This document shows, piece by piece, positions 32,603-40,120 of a stretch of 64,000 nucleotides of DNA. Under the pieces are notes generated by a model that had not been told where the DNA came from, made no database searches, and saw only the letters and a list, made by a program, of their open reading frames with translations. Each line of letters opens with the position of its first letter. The stretch's first letter is position 1. Origin of the DNA: an uncultured Blautia sp. Lineage in GTDB: Bacteria > Bacillota > Clostridia > Lachnospirales > Lachnospiraceae. Where the stretch lies: NCBI GenBank assembly GCA_937900135.1, contig CALCDJ010000002.1:1-64000 (forward strand), in the 5' to 3' direction. A program made the position numbers and the translations under genes.

Positions 32603-34225
32603 ATGGCAAAAATCATAAGTATTGAAATGACACTTTCTCAGATGAAAGTGGCTGAAATGGATGTCAAAGGCAAAAACACAAAAATCCGAAGCTGTTTTTC
32701 TGTTTCCCTTCCCCAGGGAGCTGTGGAAGATGGCTATATCCGGGATATCAACGGGGTGGCAGACCTTTTAAAGGAAGCCCTTACCACCCATAATATCCGC
32801 ACAAAAAAAGTATGCTTTGCTATTTCATCCAGCAGGATCGCTAACCGTGAAGTACGCATTCCCTATATGAAGCAAAGCCACATCCAAAGTTTGGTAGAGG
32901 CAAACGCTTCTGACTATTTTCCTATTGACGCCTCGAAGTATCGCTTGTCCTATGACATTATGGGCGTAGAAAAAAAAGAAGAGGACACAGAAACCACCAA
33001 AGAATATCGTCTTATGGTTCTTGCTTCCCCCATTTCCATCTGCACCGCTTATCAGGAGCTTTGCAAACGCACAGGGCTTCATCTGATTCGGATCGGCAGC
33101 GTGGGAGAGAGTATTTATCATGCCATGAAGGAAACCTGTCCTTCCGGCGTTCATGTTCTGATCAAAATTGAAGAAAAGACTTCCCTGATCACCATTCTCA
33201 AAGATGGAGAGCTTTCTCTTCAGCGAACCCTGAATTATGGGGTGGATGCAGCGGCGGAAACTGTCCGTATGTATCCTGTCTTTGGTAAAAATCTGGACAT
33301 AGAGCAGGCCATGGAAGTCCTTGCTTCCAAACGTTGCCTCCGCAGTTCTCTGGAGCTTTCACCGAATGTCTCCGAAGAGGAGGATACCGATGATTTTGTC
33401 CGGGAGGCCAGAAGAGAAGTAACAGAAAGTCTTCGTTATCTTTCTGGAAATATTACCCGAATGATGGACTACTACATATCCCGTAATCAGGATGTGGAAT
33501 TTTCTTCCATTCTCTTCTGTGGTATGGGCGCCCGTGTCCTTGGGCTTCCCCAACTTCTTACCAGTGAACTTGGAATGCAGGTGTCCGTTTTAAACACCCT
33601 GTCCCGTGTGACGATTCCGGAAGAATCAGAAGCAGCGCTGGCTGACTATGTGGCAGTAGCCGGAGCCATCCGGTCCAAAGTGAATCTGCTGGGCAAATCT
33701 GGTCATCAGAAAGAGTCTGGAGCAGAAAATCTTCGCGGCGCGTACCTTGTGTTTTTCACAGGCCTTGCAGCCGCCATTCTCCTTGCCGCAGGCGGTATTG
33801 GCATCCGTGTTCTGCAGCACCGGGATATGGAACAGATCCAGCAGCAGATCGATGAAGAAAGTTCCATTGAAGAAATCTATCAGACCTATAACCAGGCCAA
33901 GGCCCAGTACGAAAACTTCCAGTATATGTATCAGTATACCAACACCCCCAATGAGGGACTGGTGGCTTTTATCGAGGAAATGGAAGAAAAAATGCCTTCC
34001 CATATGACCGTGGAAAGCTTTAGTTCCACGGGAACAGAGGTGAGCTTTGCCCTTCGTGTAACCAATAAATCCGAGGCTGCCAATACGCTGATGCAGCTGC
34101 GTACCTTTGAAAGCCTCTCTGATGTCACCACTACAGGACTGGATCAGGAAGAAGAGGGTGCGCTGAAAATGACCGTCACCTGCACCTATGCAGAACCGGC
34201 CATCCTTGACAAAAGCCAGGAATAG
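32603..34225 (+). CDS. PilM-PilN fusion protein of the type IV pilus alignment complex
   Basis: This 540-residue protein starts at 32603 (MAKIISIEMT) after GGAGG. Residues 1 to about 350 form an actin-like PilM domain (KIISIEMTLSQMKVAEMD, CFAISSSRIANREVRIPYM, FSSILFCGMGARVLGLPQLL). After a short linker comes one membrane segment (about 380-400, YLVFFTGLAAAILLAAGGIG) and a periplasm-side PilN-like domain with a short coiled coil (HRDMEQIQQQIDEESSIEE) and a ferredoxin-like fold (about 470-535). In Gram-negative bacteria PilM and PilN are separate proteins that bind each other, so this single chain fixes the pairing. PilO follows 12 bp later. Confidence 0.82.
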   Translation: MAKIISIEMTLSQMKVAEMDVKGKNTKIRSCFSVSLPQGAVEDGYIRDINGVADLLKEALTTHNIRTKKVCFAISSSRIANREVRIPYMKQSHIQSLVEANASDYFPIDASKYRLSYDIMGVEKKEEDTETTKEYRLMVLASPISICTAYQELCKRTGLHLIRIGSVGESIYHAMKETCPSGVHVLIKIEEKTSLITILKDGELSLQRTLNYGVDAAAETVRMYPVFGKNLDIEQAMEVLASKRCLRSSLELSPNVSEEEDTDDFVREARREVTESLRYLSGNITRMMDYYISRNQDVEFSSILFCGMGARVLGLPQLLTSELGMQVSVLNTLSRVTIPEESEAALADYVAVAGAIRSKVNLLGKSGHQKESGAENLRGAYLVFFTGLAAAILLAAGGIGIRVLQHRDMEQIQQQIDEESSIEEIYQTYNQAKAQYENFQYMYQYTNTPNEGLVAFIEEMEEKMPSHMTVESFSSTGTEVSFALRVTNKSEAANTLMQLRTFESLSDVTTTGLDQEEEGALKMTVTCTYAEPAILDKSQE

Positions 34226-34237
34226 GAGGAAAAATTC

Positions 34238-35083
34238 ATGAAGCTATCCATGCGAGACAAAAAAATACTTCTGATGTTTTCCGGCATTCTTCTGATGGCC
34301 TTAAGTTATTTCTTTGTTTACCGGCCGCAGCTTCAGGAAGCCCAGGTGCTGGAAGAACAGAGTCAGTCTTTGACTGTCCGTTTAAATGAACTTCTGGAAA
34401 TGGCAAAAAACAAAGAATTTTATGTGCGGGAAACCAATGAAATCCAGAATCGGATTCAGGAATACGGAGAACAGTTTCCTTCGGATGTCAGACCAGAGGA
34501 CGGGATTGTCCTTGCCAGAAATATGGAAAATGCCATTGATATAAAAATCGGCAATCTTTCTCTTGGACAAAAGGAATTTGTTTATTCCATGGACGGAACC
34601 GTCCCTTCTGAGACAAAAGAGGAGCGGGAAACCTTATCTGAGCAGAACAACCAGGCAACTCAGGAACAGATCAATGAAATCGAAGGCGTCCAGGAAGAGG
34701 AGACGACAGAAGTCGTCAATGAGACACAGGTCGTCTACGCACCTTCCCTGTACCGCAGCCAGGATACCATGCAGATTCAATGCGATTACAAGAATCTGAA
34801 ACGCGCCATCCAATACATAGGAGAGCAGACGGGACGTATGACCCTGGATAATCTGAATATGGCCTTTGATTCTTCCACAGGAACGCTCACAGGAAACATG
34901 ACCGTAAACCTCTTTTCTACGAATGGAATGAACACAGAATATACCCAGCCGGATGCCGGAAAGGTTTCTTACGGAACCAAAAACATTTTTGGTTCTATGG
35001 AAAAACCGGAGAAGAAAAAAACTGCTCCGAAGAAAAAGGAAGCTGCTTCCAGTGAGGAAGCGCAAAAACAAACGAAAGAATAA
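34238..35083 (+). CDS. pilO: PilO-like type IV pilus alignment protein
   Basis: This 281-residue protein has one N-terminal membrane helix (about residues 9-27, ILLMFSGILLMALSYFFVY), a coiled coil (about 30-75, LQEAQVLEEQSQSL...) and an extracytoplasmic ferredoxin-like domain, the PilO layout. A Glu/Gln-rich insert (ETKEERETLSEQNNQATQE and following, about 125-165) and a Lys/Glu tail (KKKTAPKKKEAASSEEAQK) are extra to typical PilO. Position right after the PilM-PilN fusion supports the call. Confidence 0.75.
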   Translation: MKLSMRDKKILLMFSGILLMALSYFFVYRPQLQEAQVLEEQSQSLTVRLNELLEMAKNKEFYVRETNEIQNRIQEYGEQFPSDVRPEDGIVLARNMENAIDIKIGNLSLGQKEFVYSMDGTVPSETKEERETLSEQNNQATQEQINEIEGVQEEETTEVVNETQVVYAPSLYRSQDTMQIQCDYKNLKRAIQYIGEQTGRMTLDNLNMAFDSSTGTLTGNMTVNLFSTNGMNTEYTQPDAGKVSYGTKNIFGSMEKPEKKKTAPKKKEAASSEEAQKQTKE

Positions 35084-35092
35084 AGGAAAGAC

Positions 35093-35128
35093 AGAGGGGG
35101 CATACCGTCCCCTCTAAAAGTCTTTTTT
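35093..35128 (+). terminator. Mid-operon terminator/attenuator before the minor pilin genes
   Basis: AGAGGGG (35093-35099) pairs with CCCCTCT (35109-35115), then AAAAGTC and T6 (35123-35128). It probably lowers transcription into the minor pilin cluster relative to pilB-pilO. Confidence 0.55.
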
Positions 35129-35151
35129 CCGCAGAAAGGACGGCGTGCTTT

Positions 35152-36831
35152 TTGAAAAAACATCATCCTTTTGATCAACTGAATAACCGGGGAATCACGC
35201 TTCTGGAAGTGATCATTGCAGTGAGTATGTTTTCTATTGCAGCCATTGTTCTGCTCCAGGGCTTTGTTACCTCCAGCCGCGTGAACAAAAAATCCAATCT
35301 TTACCTGGAAGCTACCTCTACTGCTCAGAATGTCATGGAAGAGATCAAAGCCAAAAGTTTCGAGGAAGTGGCTCTGGCCTTTAATTATCCCATTGACCAG
35401 ATCACCGGAAAGAGCCGTTTCACGTTTCTGGAACCTCAGAAAGCTTCCATTAATACTCCAGATGGTGTGGGAATCTGCGAAAAACTCCGTACCCAAAGGG
35501 ACGGCGCCTTTGTTTATACCGATGTACGTCTCACCGGGGACAAGGAGCAGGTTACTGCCTCCATTTTTTCCCAGGACGATGGAAAGACTTACGAATTTCA
35601 TCCCCGAAAATCAGGGGAAAATGCCTCCCGGTATTATTATCAGATGACCAATGTAAGAAATCTCCATGAAACCTTTGATGTGCTTGCCGAATTTGACGGC
35701 AGCCATACCTCTGGCTATAAGAAAAAAAACAACCTGGTAACAGAAGATGAAAAAAACGATTTTTTAAGCCCAAACATTGCAAAACTGGACACCAAAAGCA
35801 ATGGATTCCTCATTATGCCCAAGGCCTGGGATGACAAGGCATTGATCAATCTGGCTGCGAAACAGCTTGAAATCGCTCAAAATATCTGGCATGAGGATAA
35901 GACAAAGTGGATAAAAGATCCTGCGAATTTAAAGCCTGATGATGAAGGAAACCTAACCATCAGACCTACGGGGAAAGACTTTGTGGCTGCCATTGGAATT
36001 CCATGTCCTGAGACACCCCTGGATTATAGAGAAATCTATAAACAGACCAGGCGAACTCTGCAGATTACTCTGGAACAGAAGGGCGGCTTCACCACTGCCA
36101 AGGCCCGGTATACCTTAAATGCCCGGGGCTATGCAGATCCCTCCCGGGGAAAGTATGGGAGAATGGATATCTGCGATCTGAAAGGATGCAATGGAACGCC
36201 CAATGAAGCAGGCGCCTGCAAAGAGGGCTGCTGTATGTATACCAGCACCTATGTACCTTTTTACAGTTCCGACGCCGGCGTGGAGCTGAAAAATCTTTAT
36301 GTTTTTTATTATCCCAATTATGAATCCACCAATCCCGTTGAACCGCTGGATCTTATTGAATTTGACAATACCATCAACTATCTCCTCAGCCTGTATGTTG
36401 TAAAGCAGCAGGATGAGGAAAACAATATGCCCACCTCCTCTCAGGAAAGGGGATACCGGATGAATCTTACCATTAAGGAAGATCCCGGAAGTAACGGAAA
36501 TGCCAACTGGAACACCAACCCAGCTCTGTTTCGGGCACAAACAAGGTTTCGCACCAATCTGGATACGGATATCAGCGCCATGGAAGAGGGCAAGCTGTTC
36601 CTGGAACGTCCTACTATTGATCAGACGACACTTGTCTACCAGGATTCCTCCGGCCGTTGGGTAAAGAATTCCAATGCCCGAAAAGTGCTGGACTATAACG
36701 GCCTGGATGACCGGAAGGAACGTGACCGGATCTATACGGCAAAAGTAAGTGTTTATCATCAGGGCGCGGCAGCAAAAAACTTTCCCGAAGAAGAATGCAT
36801 CTATACTCTGGATGGGTCCAAGGAAGACTGA
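35152..36831 (+). CDS. Large minor pilin (prepilin-type leader, 559 residues)
   Basis: The protein begins at a TTG with an AAAGGA site about 14 bases upstream. The leader MKKHHPFDQLNNRG is followed by mature ITLLEVIIAVSMFSIAAIVLL, with Glu at +5, so it is a true class III signal peptide. Type IV pilins usually have 130-200 residues; this one continues for more than 500 with a Cys-rich stretch (CDLKGCNGTPNEAGACKEGCC, about residues 343-363) likely to form disulfides. It shows no known domain to me. The three further pilin-like genes downstream suggest a tip complex. Context, leader and size point to a minor pilin with an adhesive or capping head. Confidence 0.8.
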   Translation: MKKHHPFDQLNNRGITLLEVIIAVSMFSIAAIVLLQGFVTSSRVNKKSNLYLEATSTAQNVMEEIKAKSFEEVALAFNYPIDQITGKSRFTFLEPQKASINTPDGVGICEKLRTQRDGAFVYTDVRLTGDKEQVTASIFSQDDGKTYEFHPRKSGENASRYYYQMTNVRNLHETFDVLAEFDGSHTSGYKKKNNLVTEDEKNDFLSPNIAKLDTKSNGFLIMPKAWDDKALINLAAKQLEIAQNIWHEDKTKWIKDPANLKPDDEGNLTIRPTGKDFVAAIGIPCPETPLDYREIYKQTRRTLQITLEQKGGFTTAKARYTLNARGYADPSRGKYGRMDICDLKGCNGTPNEAGACKEGCCMYTSTYVPFYSSDAGVELKNLYVFYYPNYESTNPVEPLDLIEFDNTINYLLSLYVVKQQDEENNMPTSSQERGYRMNLTIKEDPGSNGNANWNTNPALFRAQTRFRTNLDTDISAMEEGKLFLERPTIDQTTLVYQDSSGRWVKNSNARKVLDYNGLDDRKERDRIYTAKVSVYHQGAAAKNFPEEECIYTLDGSKED

Positions 36832-36855
36832 GTTTTTTCAGTAAATGGAGGAACT

Positions 36856-39447
36856 ATGAAAAACCGAACAAAAACAGACAGCACATCCAATCAGGGCTTT
36901 TCGCTTTTTACGGTGATCGTGGCCCTGGCTTTTATAGGAATCCTTGCCATGCTGGCCATTTATCTGTCCATGGCAAACCTCCGTATGAAGGTTACGGATA
37001 TGAAACATAAAGACAATTTTTATACCGCGGAGCAGGCCCTGGAGGAAATCCGGGTGGGACTCCAGGAAGATGTGGGCAATGCCATGGCACAGGCTTATAC
37101 ATACGTTCTGGAGAATTATTCCAGAATCTCCAGCCAGGAAGCCAGCATGGATGAACTTCGCCAAAGTGTATTCCGGGAACATTATGTCAAAGAGCTTACA
37201 GGTTTTTTGAAGGAACAAAACAATACAACGAAATATGATCTTGAACATCTGATATCCTATATTGACCAGGGAAAAGACCTGCTCTCAGGAAATCCGGAAT
37301 GCCTTATTGTGGTCAATCCCTCTGGAAAGGCCCCGGAGATGCAGGCGGATTTTGAGCGGGGAGTGCTTTTGAAAAATCTGAAGGTCATCTATGTGGATGC
37401 AAAGGGGATTGCCTCAATCATTGAGACAGATATCCGTCTTGGCATTCCAGGTGTACAGTTTCCCACACCGTCCACCCTTCCGGATCTTATGAACATGATC
37501 GTGGTTGCCAATGGAGGGATTCTCTGTAAAGGAGGAACCAATGCCACAGCCAACAGAGACAATCCCATAGAAATCCATGGAAGTGTATATGCCGGTCTTT
37601 TAAATTCAAATGAGACAGAAGCCAGTTCCTCTCTTCCAGGCAAGGCACCAGTCAGCATAAAGGTAGAAGGAAATGCCCATGTCAAAGTTGGTACCGGAGA
37701 ACGTCTGGTTTGTCAGGGAGACATCCAGGTGGGGGAACAGGCCGGTTTTTCCACGGATTCTACTGTGGCGCTCTGGGCCAATGGGATTTCCCTGGCTTCC
37801 GCTGCCGTACAGCTGGAAGGAAAAACTTATCTGGCTGATGACCTTACCGTAGAAAAGGGAACCAACAGTCTGGTAACCTTATCCGGAGAGTATTATGGAT
37901 ACGGAACGCCAGAATCTGCCAATCTATCCAAAAATCAAAACTTATTTAACAAGTGGAACCTTTCTGATACAGATAAAAGCAGCGCCATCACCATCAATGG
38001 AAAAAATACCACCATGGATCTTTCCGGCCTGCAAAAGATTATGCTTTCCGGAAAAAACTATATTGGTACCAGCAGCCTTACAGGTACAAAGCCTGGAACT
38101 TCCAAAGCCAGCATTGACAACAAGGATGTGATGATGGGAGAGAGCCTGACGGTAAAAGGAACACAGCTTGCCTATCTGGCGCCTTCAAGCCTTTTATACG
38201 ATGGAAAACAGAACAATCCCATGACCTATGACGAATACCTGGAAATCAGTAAAACGACAGATGTAGTTTCAGAAGAAACCTTCCAAAAGCCCCAGGAAAT
38301 GTGGAATGGAAAATCCATGGCGCAGCTTGGGCTGAACAAGACTGCTCCTGTAAAATCTGTATTTTATAATGACAATGCAGGAAAGGGTTCTGTTTATTTT
38401 TATCTGAATTTTGACCCGGAAGATTCCAGCGATGCAGCACAGATGGCAGAAGCATCCAAATATGCGGCTTCCTATATGCAGGAATATTTTCAGAATGAAG
38501 CCATGAAAAAACATATGGATGCTTATCTTGATTTTTATTTGAAGGGCGGCGGGATTACCCTGAATGATCCCAATACTTACCTGCGCTATATCACAAATGG
38601 AAATATACTTTCCTACGAAACACAGCAGGATTCCGGACAGTCCCCAAAGGAAACCAAACGCCTTGAGCCAGCTACCAACACGGATATGAGCATTCTTAAT
38701 GATGAACAGACCGGGTATCAGGATATGTGGTATGCTTTAAACCGAAAAATGATCAGCAGCCATGAGCTGTTAAATAAAAAAGTAATAGATCCCAACGGTA
38801 GTATAAAAGACAGCGATGGAAATTTCTATCATGATGAAACAGATGAAAACCGAAGTGTCTATGACAATCTGGTCAACGAAGCAGAAATGTTGTCTTTTAT
38901 TGTTACTCATACAGGTTCTCCAGTAGAGGGATACTCCAACAGTTATCTCTTTACTGCACCGGAAGCAGACGGCGGACTTACAGCAGTGATGATGCATAAC
39001 AGCGGAGAAACTCTCACTTATAAGGTTAAGTCTGGTTCCAGTGTTGATGGAACGCCAACGTATGTTACGAAATCTTTTTCCAGTACAAAGCAGCCATTTA
39101 CGATTACCAGTGAACTGGCGCAGAAGCTTCGGCTGGTTGTGTGTACCGGAGATGTAATCATTGAAGAGGGAGTGACCTTTTCCGGGATTATCATGGCCAA
39201 GGGAACCATTACCTTAAATCCAGGCGCAAAATTACATTCTGCGCCCCTGGAAGCAGCCAAAGTATTTCAGGCGCAGATCATTGGTTCCAGTACCGAGGAA
39301 GATCCCATTTCTCCCAAGGATTTCTTCTGGGAGGAGTATGTTCTTGGTAACAGCCAGACCACAGAAAATGGTTCACAAACCGGCTATTTAAGCGATATTT
39401 ATGCAGTATCGGATTATGTCAATTACGAAAACTGGAAGAAAAAATAG
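36856..39447 (+). CDS. Very large GspK/PilX-like minor pilin lacking Glu5 (863 residues)
   Basis: The leader MKNRTKTDSTSNQG is followed by FSLFTVIVALAFIGILAMLAI, a pilin-like hydrophobic helix. Position +5 is Thr instead of the usual Glu, the hallmark of GspK-type tip pseudopilins, which cap the fibre because they do not need to make the Glu5 salt bridge. A helical stalk follows (about residues 45-110), then a very long beta-rich domain with repeated Gly/Asn/Thr-rich turns (NGGILCKGGTNATANRDN and GGGITLNDPN), reminiscent of bactofilin or beta-helix modules at about 210-300 and 760-800. The GGAGG ribosome site is 24 bp after the previous gene. Confidence 0.78.
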   Translation: MKNRTKTDSTSNQGFSLFTVIVALAFIGILAMLAIYLSMANLRMKVTDMKHKDNFYTAEQALEEIRVGLQEDVGNAMAQAYTYVLENYSRISSQEASMDELRQSVFREHYVKELTGFLKEQNNTTKYDLEHLISYIDQGKDLLSGNPECLIVVNPSGKAPEMQADFERGVLLKNLKVIYVDAKGIASIIETDIRLGIPGVQFPTPSTLPDLMNMIVVANGGILCKGGTNATANRDNPIEIHGSVYAGLLNSNETEASSSLPGKAPVSIKVEGNAHVKVGTGERLVCQGDIQVGEQAGFSTDSTVALWANGISLASAAVQLEGKTYLADDLTVEKGTNSLVTLSGEYYGYGTPESANLSKNQNLFNKWNLSDTDKSSAITINGKNTTMDLSGLQKIMLSGKNYIGTSSLTGTKPGTSKASIDNKDVMMGESLTVKGTQLAYLAPSSLLYDGKQNNPMTYDEYLEISKTTDVVSEETFQKPQEMWNGKSMAQLGLNKTAPVKSVFYNDNAGKGSVYFYLNFDPEDSSDAAQMAEASKYAASYMQEYFQNEAMKKHMDAYLDFYLKGGGITLNDPNTYLRYITNGNILSYETQQDSGQSPKETKRLEPATNTDMSILNDEQTGYQDMWYALNRKMISSHELLNKKVIDPNGSIKDSDGNFYHDETDENRSVYDNLVNEAEMLSFIVTHTGSPVEGYSNSYLFTAPEADGGLTAVMMHNSGETLTYKVKSGSSVDGTPTYVTKSFSSTKQPFTITSELAQKLRLVVCTGDVIIEEGVTFSGIIMAKGTITLNPGAKLHSAPLEAAKVFQAQIIGSSTEEDPISPKDFFWEEYVLGNSQTTENGSQTGYLSDIYAVSDYVNYENWKKK

Positions 39448-39485
39448 GAAAACCTCACTTTTCCTGTTCCAGAAAGGAATTATTT

Positions 39486-40079
39486 ATGAAAAGACAAAAC
39501 AAAGGGTTTACCCTTGTGGAGATTATCGTTGTGGTATCCATTTTTACCATTTTGTTAGGAATCGGTTCCCTTTCCCTGAATGGGATTCTGGGATTTCGCG
39601 CCCAACGTGCCGCTAATTCCATTGGAGCAGCTCTGGACAAGACAAAGATGGAAGCCATGAGCCGTCTGGCAGGAGAAATGAAGCTGGAAAAGACAGAAGA
39701 TGGAACCTACATCAGCTATTATCTTCATCGGGGCGGTGATGGCGAAATTAAGGAAGAAGACCGGGAACGAATTGCCCCTGCCAACACTTTGATCAGCTAT
39801 AAAACAAGATCTTCCACTGGCATAGAATCAGAGGAAATTTCTCTGGATAAGGGAACCAGTATCATTTTGACCTATGACCGGGAAACCGGCGGCTTTCGTC
39901 CGATTCAAAGTCAAGTGGTGGAAAACCCGGCTATGTGGGGGGAACTTCAAAGCAGACATGATGTCTCCTTTCACGATACGGATAACTACTGTTCCCAGAT
40001 TATGGTCCGCGGGGGTTTTCGTACCCGTATCCTTACACTGGATATCAACAGCGGAAGTTATGAGATCACAGCCGGATAA
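39486..40079 (+). CDS. GspH/FimT-type minor pilin
   Basis: This 197-residue prepilin has leader MKRQNKG and mature FTLVEIIVVVSIFTILLGIGSL, with Glu at +5. The helix continues with FRAQRAANSIGAALDKTKMEA, the GspH/FimT pattern, before a beta-strand-rich C-terminal domain. It has an AAAGGAAT ribosome site and sits between the two very large minor pilins. In type II/IV systems such proteins form the initiating tip complex with GspI, GspJ and GspK homologues. Confidence 0.85.
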   Translation: MKRQNKGFTLVEIIVVVSIFTILLGIGSLSLNGILGFRAQRAANSIGAALDKTKMEAMSRLAGEMKLEKTEDGTYISYYLHRGGDGEIKEEDRERIAPANTLISYKTRSSTGIESEEISLDKGTSIILTYDRETGGFRPIQSQVVENPAMWGELQSRHDVSFHDTDNYCSQIMVRGGFRTRILTLDINSGSYEITAG

Positions 40080-40120
40080 TCAGATTCTAAATCCCTACTA
40101 AATTTGGAAGGAGTCCGTTT

